A DNA stretch of 64,000 bases from Acetobacteraceae bacterium (GCA_003506895.1 DNXO01000144.1:1-64000); one strand, 5' to 3'. Numbered from the stretch's first letter, positions 51,270-59,804 are shown. Program-made: numbers and translations. The notes: generated by a model not told the origin, from the letters alone.

Positions 51270-51794
51270 ATGCGGCACATGGATGAACACGCGAGCGGCT
51301 TTTCCACTTGGCCTGAAGATGGCGACAAGCAGGTTCTGTACGGCGACCTGGCGAGTCAGGTCGAGGGGCTGCTATCCGGGGAGACCGATCCGGTCGCCAA
51401 TCTCGCCAACGCAGCCGCCGCGATCTATCACAGCCTGCCGAACCTGAACTGGGCGGGGTTCTATCTGCTCCGAGGGACCGAGCTCGTACTGGGCCCGTTC
51501 CAGGGCAAACCGGCATGCGTGAGGATTCCCGTGGGCAAGGGCGTTTGCGGAACCGCCGCCGAACAGCGCCGGTCGGTGGTGGTACTCGATGTTCATGCGT
51601 TTCCGGGTCACATCGCCTGTGATTCGGCCTCCGAGTCCGAACTTGTGGTGCCCTTAATCAGGGATGGAACGCTGCTTGGCGTTCTAGACCTGGACAGCCC
51701 GCGCGCGGCGCGCTTCGATGTGCACGATCAGGCAGGGTGTGAGGCACTGGTGGCGATCATCGTTCGCCATCTGGGCCCCGCTTCGCCTGTTTGA
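51270..51794 (+). CDS. GAF-domain free-methionine-(R)-sulfoxide reductase
   Basis: 174 aa (ATG 51279 is a near alternative start). Single GAF domain of the fRMsr type: NLNWAGFYLLRGTELVLGPF, then GKPACVRIPVGKGVCGTAAE and HIACDSASESELVVPLI, giving the three catalytic/resolving cysteines at the spacing of E. coli MsrC. Reduces free Met-R-sulfoxide with thioredoxin. Cytosolic oxidative-stress repair. Terminal TLLGVLDLDSP is typical. Confidence 0.9.
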   Translation: MRHMDEHASGFSTWPEDGDKQVLYGDLASQVEGLLSGETDPVANLANAAAAIYHSLPNLNWAGFYLLRGTELVLGPFQGKPACVRIPVGKGVCGTAAEQRRSVVVLDVHAFPGHIACDSASESELVVPLIRDGTLLGVLDLDSPRAARFDVHDQAGCEALVAIIVRHLGPASPV

Positions 51795-51824
51795 CCGCAC
51801 CACCTATCCCAAGGGAGAGAACAC

Positions 51825-52148
51825 ATGCTCGTTGACCACCGCACCTACACCGTGAAGCCCGGCACCATGGCCAAGCAAATGGCGCTGTATCAGGAATACG
51901 GCCTTACGGCACAGAAACGTCATCTGGGTGAGCCGCTGGCTTACCTGATTACGGAATCAGGCGAAGTCAACACGTTTATTCACATGTGGGCCTACAAAGA
52001 TGCCGCCGACCGCGCCGCTCGGCGTGCCGCAATGAGTGCGGATCCGGAATGGCAGGTGTACCTGCAAAAGACTGGAGAAGCCGGCTATTTGATCGGCCAG
52101 AAGAACAACCTGATGACCCCGGCACCATTCGCACCGATCAACAGGTAA
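51825..52148 (+). CDS. NIPSNAP family protein, single domain
   Basis: 107 aa. LVDHRTYTVKPGTMAKQMAL then TESGEVNTFIHMWAYKDAAD gives one NIPSNAP unit, related to the second half of the protein at 8748-9365 (shared PGTM/PGT, IH-WAYKDA, and APFAPI/AFSPI endings). SD GGGAGA upstream. Immediately follows the msr gene and is closed by a strong hairpin. Confidence 0.85.
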   Translation: MLVDHRTYTVKPGTMAKQMALYQEYGLTAQKRHLGEPLAYLITESGEVNTFIHMWAYKDAADRAARRAAMSADPEWQVYLQKTGEAGYLIGQKNNLMTPAPFAPINR

Positions 52149-52153
52149 ACGCC

Positions 52154-52196
52154 CCGCCACCACCCGCGGCCTCCGCAAGGCCCCGGGTGGTGGCGG
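52154..52196. terminator. Bidirectional terminator between NIPSNAP and yggS
   Basis: Perfect 12-bp arms CCGCCACCACCC and GGGTGGTGGCGG with an inner GGCCT/AGGCC stem, located between convergent genes. Very stable, no long T tract. Confidence 0.65.
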
Positions 52197-52211
52197 ACAA
52201 CGCCCGATGGC

Positions 52212-52874
52212 TCATCGCGACCCGAAAATGGCGCTGCCCACGCGTACCCAGGTCGCCCCGCAGGCAATCGCGATCTCAAAATCCGCCGACATCCCCATCG
52301 ACACCGTCTGCAGTCCATGACGCGCGGCGCGATCCGCCAGCCAGGTGAAGTGCGGGCGCGGGTCTTCGTCGTGCGGCGGCACACACATCAGCCCGATCAG
52401 CGCCGAACCGAAACGCGCCTTGCAGGCGATGATGAAATCGTCCGCCTCATCCCGGCCGATCCCGGCTTTTTGTGGCTCCGAACCGGTGTTTACCTCGATC
52501 AGCAGTTTGGGGGTCCGGCCTTCCTTGGCCATCGCGGCCTCGATCGCGTCCGCCAGCTTCGGGCGATCCAGCGACTCGATCACATCGGCGATCCGCACCG
52601 CATCGCGTGCCTTGTTGGTCTGCAAACCGCCGATGATATGCAGGCTTAGATCGTACTGCTTGCGCAACGCCGGGAATTTGGACTCAGCCTCCTGCACCCG
52701 ATTTTCACCGAAAACCATCTGGCCGGCGGCCAGCGCGGCGGCAACCGCCTCGACCGGCTTGGTCTTCGATACGGCGACAAGCGTGACGTCCTCGGGCTTG
52801 CGGCCCGCCGCGATGGCGGCTGCGGCGATTCGGCCCTGAACACGGCGGAGGTTTTCGGCGATCACGTCATTCAT
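52212..52874 (-). CDS. yggS: YggS-family PLP-binding protein
   Basis: 220 aa, typical length. Single-domain alanine-racemase-like barrel: PLP lysine in LVAVSKTKPVEAVAAALAAG, GENRVQEAESKF, LHIIGGLQTNKARDAV, and the phosphate end LQTVSMGMSADFEIAIACG. PLP homeostasis protein with no firm enzymatic reaction. The usual GxxQxNK Gln region is LHIIGGLQTNK. Confidence 0.92.
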   Translation of the reverse strand: MNDVIAENLRRVQGRIAAAAIAAGRKPEDVTLVAVSKTKPVEAVAAALAAGQMVFGENRVQEAESKFPALRKQYDLSLHIIGGLQTNKARDAVRIADVIESLDRPKLADAIEAAMAKEGRTPKLLIEVNTGSEPQKAGIGRDEADDFIIACKARFGSALIGLMCVPPHDEDPRPHFTWLADRAARHGLQTVSMGMSADFEIAIACGATWVRVGSAIFGSR

Positions 52875-52910
52875 TGCTGCTTGTCCCGGCCACTACGGCC
52901 CAAAGGCAAT

Positions 52911-53288
52911 CTAATACGCGGCATACTCTTTTTCCTCGACCAACGCCGACCGCATCAAACGGTTGATCGCCTGCTTGATCCGGCCCCGTTCGTCGTTCTC
53001 GTGATAAACCGCCCTGGCGAGCGCCACGAAACCCGGTCCGAAATCACCCACGGCCTCTTTTTCCCTGATCAGGTCCTCGATCCGCCAAAGCCTTGTGTTG
53101 ACCGCGAACAATGCCTCTTCCAGTTCCGCCGGAGCGGTTCGGGCGGGCGCCACACGCCGCAGCAGCGCAAGCTCCCGAACCGCGTTGGCCCGCGCGTCAG
53201 GCGAGCGGATGCGGTGGGCCTTGATCTCAAGGATCGCGATCTTGTCCAGCAATTCACCCCAGGAAACCGGGATCGTCGGGCTGCTCAT
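52911..53288 (-). CDS. DUF6165-type protein coupled to a TPR-glycosyltransferase
   Basis: 125 aa from the ATG overlapping the upstream stop (ATGA). SWGELLDKIAILEIKAHRI and RIEDLIREKEAVGDFGPGFV match the family I know as DUF6165, small cytosolic helical proteins found next to TPR-containing glycosyltransferases. Function unknown; the coupling implies it acts on or with that enzyme. Confidence 0.8.
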   Translation of the reverse strand: MSSPTIPVSWGELLDKIAILEIKAHRIRSPDARANAVRELALLRRVAPARTAPAELEEALFAVNTRLWRIEDLIREKEAVGDFGPGFVALARAVYHENDERGRIKQAINRLMRSALVEEKEYAAY

Positions 53289-54802
53289 CGCGGCAACGCC
53301 CCGGCCATCGCCGCGAAGACCGGCGCCCAGTCGCCATCGGCTTCCTGACGGAACAACCGCATCGTCGGATACCAGGGGCTGTCCGGGCGATCGAGCAGCC
53401 AGCGCCAATCAGGCACGCGGCGCAGCGCGACCCAGACCGGCCGGCCAAGCCCCCCCGCCAGATGCGCGACCGAGGTGTCGGAACTGACAATCAGATCCAA
53501 CGCCATCATCGCGGCGGCGGTATCCAGGAACGCATCCGGCCCGTCGTCCAGGCCCGGCAATGTCTCGACGGGGAATCCGGCCGTAGCGATCTGCTCCTCA
53601 CCTTCGCCCCTCTGCAGACTGATCAGCCTGACGCCCGGAACCGCCGCCAGCGGCGCAAAGTTGCGCAACGGCATTGACCGGCCCTTGTCCTCGAACCGGC
53701 CCGAAAATCCTTGCCAGGTGATGCCAACCCGGAATCCCGCCGTGCCGATCCGCGCCTTCCAGGCGGCAACCCGATCGGGTTCCGCGAACAGATAGGGCGG
53801 TTGGGCCGGGACGATGCGCGTGCGCGCGGGCAGGCTGAGCAACGGGATCACGGTATCGGCGCGCGGTGGCGCGGTCCCCAGCGGGATCATCGGCGGCATC
53901 GCCCTATTGCTGCCCAGCAGCCGCATCAGGCGAGGCGGTGCCTCGAACAGCACGTTCCCCGGGATCGCCGGCAAATACCGGGCGAAGTGGATGACGTCCC
54001 CCAACCCCTGTTCGGTGTGGACAAGCAACGTGCGGGAACCAAGCGGCTCGCCGAGCCATTGGGGTTGGCGGAATGGGCGCGGGGGAATGGCGCCGGAGCG
54101 GAAACGATCCTCCCAGCCCGCCCAGGCCTCGGCGGTCCGGTCCAGCAACAGCATCAGCAGCGCCCAGTTATAGCGCAGCACGGGGTTGTTCGGCGCGATC
54201 TCCAGCGCTTGCCGCAGCGTTGCCTCGGCGTCCGCGAAGGCCCCGCGTTCCTTCTGCACGCTGGACAGATTGACGAGCACTTCAGGCGCCGGCGGTGCCT
54301 GCCGGAATTCCGCCTCCGCTTCCTCCAGCCGGCCGGCCATGCGCAGTGCCATACCCAGGTTGTTGCGGATGTCGGACAGACCGGGTTTGAGGCGAAGCGC
54401 GGTCCGATAGGCTTCCAGCGCCTGCTCCGGCTGTCGGCTGTCGGACAGCGCGTGGCCCAGAAGCTGCTGCGCCTCGGCGCTGCTGGGCCGGGCCCGCAGC
54501 ACGGAGCGCGCGACCTCGGCTGCCTCCTCCGGCCGACCCAGGGCAAGCAGCGCATTCGCTCGGGTCAACTGGAAATCGGCGGCGGGCTTCAGGGCGATCG
54601 CCTGGGTCAAAAGTGTGTCGGCAACACCGGCGTTGCCCGATTGCAGCGCCAAGGCCCCAAGCGCGTGCAGCGCCTCGGCGTGGCGCGGGGATGCCGCGAT
54701 CACCTGACGATAGACCTGTTCCGCGTCCGCCAGCCGCCCGGCCATATGGAACTGCTGCCCCTGCCGGAAAAAGGCGTCGATCTGTTGCGACCGTTTGCTC
54801 AT
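53285..54802 (-). CDS. TPR protein with C-terminal glycosyltransferase-like (GT9/GT41-type) domain
   Basis: 505 aa from ATG 54802, the natural start MSKRSQQIDAFFRQGQQFHM. Residues 1-~235 are six or so TPRs (AEQVYRQVIAASPRHAEALH, YRTALRLKPGLSDIRNNLGM). The C-terminal part is GT-B-like: LLVHTEQGLGDVIHFARYLP, FRVGITWQGFSGRFEDKGRS, and IVSSDTSVAHLAGGLGRPVW, as in heptosyltransferase-like and SPINDLY-like proteins. Probably glycosylates a protein or glycan in the cytosol. Coupled to the DUF6165 gene. Confidence 0.85.
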   Translation of the reverse strand: MSKRSQQIDAFFRQGQQFHMAGRLADAEQVYRQVIAASPRHAEALHALGALALQSGNAGVADTLLTQAIALKPAADFQLTRANALLALGRPEEAAEVARSVLRARPSSAEAQQLLGHALSDSRQPEQALEAYRTALRLKPGLSDIRNNLGMALRMAGRLEEAEAEFRQAPPAPEVLVNLSSVQKERGAFADAEATLRQALEIAPNNPVLRYNWALLMLLLDRTAEAWAGWEDRFRSGAIPPRPFRQPQWLGEPLGSRTLLVHTEQGLGDVIHFARYLPAIPGNVLFEAPPRLMRLLGSNRAMPPMIPLGTAPPRADTVIPLLSLPARTRIVPAQPPYLFAEPDRVAAWKARIGTAGFRVGITWQGFSGRFEDKGRSMPLRNFAPLAAVPGVRLISLQRGEGEEQIATAGFPVETLPGLDDGPDAFLDTAAAMMALDLIVSSDTSVAHLAGGLGRPVWVALRRVPDWRWLLDRPDSPWYPTMRLFRQEADGDWAPVFAAMAGALPR

Positions 54803-54869
54803 AGCCGTGGGAGTAGCGCCGAGGACCGGGAAAGCGCAATGATGGGGATGAAAAACAGGGATCCCAACC

Positions 54870-55448
54870 ATGAGCAAGCAACGGGAGGAGGCATGCGCGG
54901 CACTGCTGCGGCAGGCACGCATGGTCGTCGATGCCGAGGGCACCGGAGAAGCCGCGTTGCACAAGGTGAAAGACCTGCTCGTGGGGCTGGCTGACCAGAG
55001 AACGTCGTTGTTTCCGTCTGGGGATTTCGCGATGCCGGATGCCCAGGGCCGCAACCACATCCTGGCGCTGGAGGACGGCGACGGCATGGGCCTGTATCTG
55101 ACCATCGGCCTGCCGGGAAAAGAGGCCGCGCCGCATGACCACGGGATTTGGTGCGTGAACGCCGCTATCGCCGGCCGGGAGGTGCATAAATTTTACCGCC
55201 GCACCGACGACGGCAGCCGCGACGGTTATGCCTCGGTGGAAGAGATCGGCGAGGTCATGGTTGCGCCGGGCCAAGGTATGGCCATGGCGGATCATGCCAT
55301 TCACGCCACAGTCGTGGTCGGCGACGAGCCAGCGATCGGCCTCGCCCTCTATGGCTACGCGCTGGCTCGGTTTCCCTCCGTTGTTTGGTTTCATCCGGAT
55401 CTGTCCAGCGTGCGCGCGGGTGTCAGCCGCCGGGCGGAGGCCGCCTGA
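54870..55448 (+). CDS. Cysteine-dioxygenase-like cupin
   Basis: 192 aa. Cupin fold with the iron-binding HxH in AAPHDHGIWCVNAAIAGREV and a third His in MADHAIHATVVVGDEPAIGL, as in the cysteine dioxygenase-related group of 'double-stranded beta-helix' metalloenzymes. Helical N-terminus (RQARMVVDAEGTGEAALHKV). It may oxidise a thiol such as Cys or mercaptopropionate to the sulfinate. Its TGA overlaps the ATG of the ferredoxin gene (TGATG), which suggests the two act together. Confidence 0.75.
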   Translation: MSKQREEACAALLRQARMVVDAEGTGEAALHKVKDLLVGLADQRTSLFPSGDFAMPDAQGRNHILALEDGDGMGLYLTIGLPGKEAAPHDHGIWCVNAAIAGREVHKFYRRTDDGSRDGYASVEEIGEVMVAPGQGMAMADHAIHATVVVGDEPAIGLALYGYALARFPSVVWFHPDLSSVRAGVSRRAEAA

Positions 55449-55735
55449 TGGGGTTCCAGGTCAAGATCGCCAACACCGGTGCCGTCGTCGCTTGCCCGGC
55501 GGATCAACGAATCCTGCATGCCGCCGTGGGCGCCGGCGTGGATTACCCGTATGCCTGCGCAACCGGGAACTGCGGCGCATGCCTGTCGGAACTGCGGGCC
55601 GGCGAGGTCACCATGCTGGCCTATAGCGACAACGCCCTCAGCGCCGCGCAACGGGCAGAAGGCAAGGTACTCGCCTGCCGAGCCCGCCCCGCCTCCGACG
55701 TCGAGATCATGTGGCTGGGCCGGGGACGAAAATAG
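55448..55735 (+). CDS. [2Fe-2S] ferredoxin
   Basis: 95 aa. Plant-type ferredoxin fold with Cys spacing CATGNCGAC (C-x4-C-x2-C) and the fourth Cys in VLACRARPASDVEI. Start chosen at the ATG overlapping the cupin stop. It resembles the electron-transfer domains of oxygenase reductases; no partner reductase is adjacent. Coupling to the cupin suggests it supplies electrons for that or a related reaction. Confidence 0.88.
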   Translation: MGFQVKIANTGAVVACPADQRILHAAVGAGVDYPYACATGNCGACLSELRAGEVTMLAYSDNALSAAQRAEGKVLACRARPASDVEIMWLGRGRK

Positions 55736-55752
55736 GTCGGCGGCGAACGGCC

Positions 55753-56718
55753 ATGACGGAGTCGTCGGTCATCCTGATCGTCGGTGCGCCGCGATCGGGC
55801 ACGACGTGGTTGGCGAAGATCGTCGATAGTCATCCGGACGTGCTGTACCGGCACGAGCCGGATGAAACGCTGCCCAGCCCGGAACCGCTGACGGCGGAGG
55901 CGCTTCAGCCGTTGCTGCATCGTTGGATCGCCGACCGCGGCGCGCGGACTGTCAGCAAGCGGCCGTTCTTTCCGAAGTCCTTCCAATCCGGTTGGGCACG
56001 CGGACTACGCGCCCTGTTTGCTGCTTCGGTCAGCGCGGCCTCGCGGATGCCGGCGCCGTTTGCCGCGCTGGGACACGCTTCGATCCCCGATTTGCTCAGC
56101 CGCCCGGCACCGCGCGTGGCGATCAAGTCGGTGCGCTGGGCGATGGGCGCCGCGCTGCTCGCCCGGACCATGCCGTCCAGCCGGATCGTTTTCATCCTGC
56201 GGCATCCGTGCGGCCAGGTTGCGTCGGTGATGCGCGGCAACCGCCAGCGCCGGTTCGACCTGAAGACCGAAGGCACCGACATGCCGTTCGACGAGGCCGC
56301 GGCCGTGGCGTTCGCGGCGGCACATGGGGTCGATGACCCCACGTTCCAGGCGCTGCCGGACGCGGCGAAATACGCCTGGAGCTGGCGGGCCTTCAATGAA
56401 CCGGCCTATGCGGCGCTGGCAGTACAACCGAATGTCCATGTCGTGCTGTACGAAGCATTGTGTACCGAACCGGAAGAAATGTCGCGCCGCATCTTGAAAT
56501 TCGCCGATCTGGACTGGAACGCGCAAACGCTGGACTTCGTATCCCGCAGCACGCTGCATCAGGGGCCAGCCGGTTATTATGCGATCTTTCGCGATGCTGT
56601 CGCGGCGGCGGAGAATTGGCGCAAGACGATGTCGCCGAACGATCAGGCGGCGGTTCGTTCCGTCGCCGCCGGTTCGCCCCTGGCGCGGTTTTGGCCCGAT
56701 CTGGTGATGTCCACGTGA
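55753..56718 (+). CDS. Sulfotransferase family protein
   Basis: 321 aa. PAPS 5'-phosphosulfate loop ILIVGAPRSGTTWLAKIVDS and 3'-phosphate motif RIVFILRHPCGQVASVMRG. Acceptor region is unique (WRAFNEPAYAALAVQPNVH). Transfers sulfate from PAPS to a hydroxyl or amine on a glycan, lipid or small molecule; membrane anchor absent. Follows the ferredoxin by 17 bases. Confidence 0.85.
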   Translation: MTESSVILIVGAPRSGTTWLAKIVDSHPDVLYRHEPDETLPSPEPLTAEALQPLLHRWIADRGARTVSKRPFFPKSFQSGWARGLRALFAASVSAASRMPAPFAALGHASIPDLLSRPAPRVAIKSVRWAMGAALLARTMPSSRIVFILRHPCGQVASVMRGNRQRRFDLKTEGTDMPFDEAAAVAFAAAHGVDDPTFQALPDAAKYAWSWRAFNEPAYAALAVQPNVHVVLYEALCTEPEEMSRRILKFADLDWNAQTLDFVSRSTLHQGPAGYYAIFRDAVAAAENWRKTMSPNDQAAVRSVAAGSPLARFWPDLVMST

Positions 56719-56749
56719 CAAGGCACCGCGAAAGCGTCACACTTGTGGG

Positions 56750-57418
56750 GTGAATATTCTATCACCTCCCCGAGCGCGGCTGCAGATCGAGGTCGTTCAT
56801 GACCTGGTGTGCCCTTGGTGTTATTTGGGAGTCCGGCGTTTGCTACGGACCCTGCGCCGCCGCCCCGACATCGCGTTCGCGTTGATCTGGCGCCCTTTTC
56901 TGTTGAACCCTGATATGCCGCGGATGGGGATGCCCCGCCCGGACTATGTGATTCGCAAGTTCGGCGGCGAAGACCGCGCAAAGCGGATGTATGCAACGAT
57001 CACCGAGGTCGGACGGCATGAGGGCATCGATTTCCGGTTCGACCGCATCCGCCGCACCCCGTCCTCGATCGACGCGCACCGGCTGGTGCGGTATGCCTCC
57101 GGCTATGGACGGGCGGATGCCTTGGCAGAGGCGTTGTTCGCGGCACATTTCACCGATGGGCACGACATTGGCGATCATGGCGTGCTGATCGCGGTGGCGA
57201 CAGCCTGTGGAATGGACCCGCTGGATGTGCGGCGGTTCCTGGCCTCCGACACCGAGGCGGAAGGTGTGCATTCCGACAATCTGCGGGCGCATCGTTTGGG
57301 GATCAACGGCGTGCCATGCTTCGTGGTTGACGGGACGCATGCGATCGCAGGCGCCCAGGAACCCGAGGTGATCGAGCGGATGCTGGATATCGCGACGGTG
57401 GACGCCGTTCGGTTCTGA
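56750..57418 (+). CDS. DsbA/FrnE-family thioredoxin-fold oxidoreductase
   Basis: 222 aa from a GTG. Active-site CPWC in VHDLVCPWCYLGVRRLL, inserted alpha-helical domain, and the cis-Pro motif GVPCFVVDGTHAIAGAQEPE, which is typical of FrnE-like (2-hydroxychromene-2-carboxylate isomerase-related) proteins. No signal peptide, so cytosolic. Probably a thiol-disulfide oxidoreductase. Confidence 0.88.
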   Translation: MNILSPPRARLQIEVVHDLVCPWCYLGVRRLLRTLRRRPDIAFALIWRPFLLNPDMPRMGMPRPDYVIRKFGGEDRAKRMYATITEVGRHEGIDFRFDRIRRTPSSIDAHRLVRYASGYGRADALAEALFAAHFTDGHDIGDHGVLIAVATACGMDPLDVRRFLASDTEAEGVHSDNLRAHRLGINGVPCFVVDGTHAIAGAQEPEVIERMLDIATVDAVRF

Positions 57419-57514
57419 GCATGATCCGCGCGGGTGGGCCGGGTCCAGGTGTGTTGCCTGATCGCCGCGGCCGGGCCTAGCATCGGCGCCGAAGCCAATA
57501 ATGGAAGCGTCCTG

Positions 57515-58240
57515 ATGAACCCTCAGATCAAAGCCCAACTTGCTCCGCATGGCGTGCTGCGCGCGGGCGTGAACATGTCCAACTTCCTGCTGGTCACCGG
57601 GCGCAGTGCTTCGGGCGATCCCGAGGGCGTGTCTCCGAGCATGGCGCGGGCGATCGCGGATGCCCTGGGGGTGCCGGTGAAGTATGTGCCGTTCCCGAAG
57701 CCGGGCGAACTGGCGGACGAGGCCGAAAACGATGTCTGGGACATCGGGTTGATCGGCGCGGAGCCGGCCAGGGCGGAAAAGATCTCGTTTACGGCCGCTT
57801 ATGCGGAGATCGAGGCGACCTACATGGTGCCGCCCGGCTCCAAGCTGAAGACCGTCGCGGATGTGGACGCAAAGGATGTGCGAATCGCGGTGACCGCTCG
57901 CGCCGCTTACGACCTGTGGCTGGAGCGGAATATCCGCAACGCGACCCTGGTCCGGTCGAGCAGTCTGGATGCGGCGTTCGAACAGTTCGCGGCGGAGAAG
58001 CTGGAGGCATTGGCCGGCTTGCGGCCCCGGCTGCTGTCGGACGTGCAGAAGATGCCGGGTGCGGTGATCCTGAGCGGCCAGTTCACGGCGGTGCAGCAGG
58101 CGGTCGGCACGCCCAGGAAGAACGCGGCCGCGGCGGTTTGGCTGCGGTCTTTCATCGAGGAAGCGAAAGCCTCCGGCCTGGTTGCGAAATTCATCGAACA
58201 GCACAAGGTCAAGGGGTTGTCGGTCGCACCTCCGGGCTGA
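57515..58240 (+). CDS. Amino-acid-type solute-binding domain protein, no signal peptide
   Basis: 241 aa from ATG 57515 (an upstream GTG at 57434 would add 27 residues, not a convincing signal peptide). Family 3 binding-protein fold: LRAGVNMSNFLLVTGRSA, VWDIGLIGAEPARAEKISFT, and AVTARAAYDLWLERNIRNAT. Such domains normally act in the periplasm; lacking a signal it may bind an amino acid or a related acid in the cytosol, or the true start is elsewhere. No permease genes adjoin. Confidence 0.75.
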   Translation: MNPQIKAQLAPHGVLRAGVNMSNFLLVTGRSASGDPEGVSPSMARAIADALGVPVKYVPFPKPGELADEAENDVWDIGLIGAEPARAEKISFTAAYAEIEATYMVPPGSKLKTVADVDAKDVRIAVTARAAYDLWLERNIRNATLVRSSSLDAAFEQFAAEKLEALAGLRPRLLSDVQKMPGAVILSGQFTAVQQAVGTPRKNAAAAVWLRSFIEEAKASGLVAKFIEQHKVKGLSVAPPG

Positions 58241-58564
58241 GTGGGGCGCGTGCGGTCTTTGGAAGAGCGGCTGCTGTTAACCAAATTGATTGGTATCCAG
58301 AACAAGAACCCCTCGCACATTGGTTGCTTTGCGGCGCTTTCCCCCTCAGTCCCTTGGACAGTTTGAATTTCAATGACGCGTTACGCCACGCGTCATACGG
58401 TGACATATCGCCATCCAGACGATCGCGTGCCGGGATACGGAGGAACTTCATAGAACCGGGAACAACAGAGGGTTTGGCAACATTACCCGGATCACACTCC
58501 GAGCCACGGATCGTGGTTATCGTTGCCATTTTCAGTTGAGGACCAGGAAACGCTCCGGAGCACC
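58241..58564. other. Intergenic region before the globin gene
   Basis: 324 bases with no gene. Contains a perfect inverted repeat (58373-58396), listed separately, and ACCAA/TTGGT around 58277-58291. Probably carries the globin promoter. Confidence 0.4.
58373..58396. repeat. Perfect 9-bp inverted repeat upstream of the globin gene
   Basis: ATGACGCGT-TACGCC-ACGCGTCAT. Could end the preceding transcript or bind a dimeric regulator of the globin gene, which starts 169 bases downstream. Confidence 0.5.
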
Positions 58565-58957
58565 ATGGCCAACGACATCACCGTCATAACCGAAACGCTG
58601 GAGTTGGTCGCCGAACGGGTGGGCGATCCCATGCCGCTGGTGTTCCAACGCCTGTTTCGCGAAATGCCGGAGGTCGAGGCGCTGTTCGTCCAGGACAAGG
58701 ACGCCCTGGTGCGCGGCCAGATGTTTCAGGTCACGGTGGAGAGCCTGTTGGATTTCCTCGGTGACCGGTCCTACGGCGCCAGCCTGATCCGGATCGAGCG
58801 CATGAACCATCAGGGGCTGGGGGTCGACACACAGGTTTTCGACCGTTTCTATCTGATTCTGGTCGATGCCTTCCGGGACATCCTGGGCGCGGAATGGACG
58901 CCGGAGACCGACGCTGTTTGGACGCGGGTGGTACGGGAACTGACCGGCACCGTGTAA
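58565..58957 (+). CDS. Short globin-like protein
   Basis: 130 aa from ATG 58565. Globin pattern: PMPLVFQRLFREMPEVEALF, F-helix region RIERMNHQGLGVDTQVFDRF with His as the proposed proximal ligand followed by the usual 'G-V' turn, and the G/H helices ILVDAFRDILGAEWTPETDA ending VWTRVVREL. Resembles single-domain flavohemoglobin-type globins. May bind O2 or NO. No reductase domain or gene beside it. Confidence 0.7.
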   Translation: MANDITVITETLELVAERVGDPMPLVFQRLFREMPEVEALFVQDKDALVRGQMFQVTVESLLDFLGDRSYGASLIRIERMNHQGLGVDTQVFDRFYLILVDAFRDILGAEWTPETDAVWTRVVRELTGTV

Positions 58958-59033
58958 CGGCGCCCACCGCCCCGCTTGCGCGGCGGCAAAGGTCGCGTCA
59001 TCAAGCGGGTCTTACGGCAAGGAAACCAAGGCA

Positions 59034-59804
59034 ATGCCCAAAACCCCTGACTATTTCGTTGGCAAGACCATCGTCATCACCGGCGCCGGCGGCGGTATCG
59101 GGCGTGCGGCGGCGCTGATTTTCGCGCGCGAGGGCGCCAACGTGGTGGTGACCGATATCGATGCGAATGCCGCCCGCCGAGTCGCGGAGACCATCCAACA
59201 GAGCGGCAAGCAGGCGTTGGCCGTGCAGGCGGACGTGACATCGCGGGAGCAGATCAATGCCGCGATCGCCGCGGCGATCGGGCAATTCGGCCGGGTGAAC
59301 TTCCTGTTCAACTCCGCCGGCGCCGCGGTGAACCGGGTCAAGTTCCTGGAGATCGACGACGCGCTGCTGAACAAGACGATGGCGATCAACCTGCACGGCA
59401 CGTTCTATGGGATGCAGGCCGTGATTCCGCACATGATCGAACAAGGCGGCGGCGTGATCGTGAACGTCTGTTCGATGACCGCCCGGCGTGGCGGTCCCGG
59501 CGCATCCATCCACTATGCCGCCGCGAAGGGCGCGATCGACTCCATGACGCTGGGCGTGGCGCGGGAGTTCGCGGATCGCAACATTCGCTGCCTTTCGGTC
59601 TCCCCCGGCCCGATCAACACGAACTTCCAGGCGGCCTCCAACTCGCCACCGGATTTTCTGGCGCGGGCCGTTGCGGATGTGCCAATGAAGCGCCTGGGCG
59701 AACCGGAGGAGATCGCGGAACTGGTGCTGTTCATGTGCTCCGACGCCTGCGAATACATGACGGCGAACACGGTTTACGTGAACGGCGGCGGCGGCTTCCG
59801 GTAG
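59034..59804 (+). CDS. Short-chain dehydrogenase/reductase
   Basis: 256 aa. Classical SDR: cofactor loop TIVITGAGGGIGRAAALIFA with D-x-D (VVTDID) suggesting NAD(H), NSAG, catalytic Ser in VNVCSMTAR, and YAAAKGAIDSMT (Tyr-x3-Lys). SPGPINTNFQAASNSP matches cofactor closure. Substrate unknown. Follows the globin by 76 bases. Confidence 0.92.
   Translation: MPKTPDYFVGKTIVITGAGGGIGRAAALIFAREGANVVVTDIDANAARRVAETIQQSGKQALAVQADVTSREQINAAIAAAIGQFGRVNFLFNSAGAAVNRVKFLEIDDALLNKTMAINLHGTFYGMQAVIPHMIEQGGGVIVNVCSMTARRGGPGASIHYAAAKGAIDSMTLGVAREFADRNIRCLSVSPGPINTNFQAASNSPPDFLARAVADVPMKRLGEPEEIAELVLFMCSDACEYMTANTVYVNGGGGFR

Noticed and set aside
56843..58204. 453-codon minus-strand frame opposite the DsbA and binding-protein genes
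   Set aside because: It spans two well-supported plus-strand genes and encodes Arg/His/Asp-rich nonsense.
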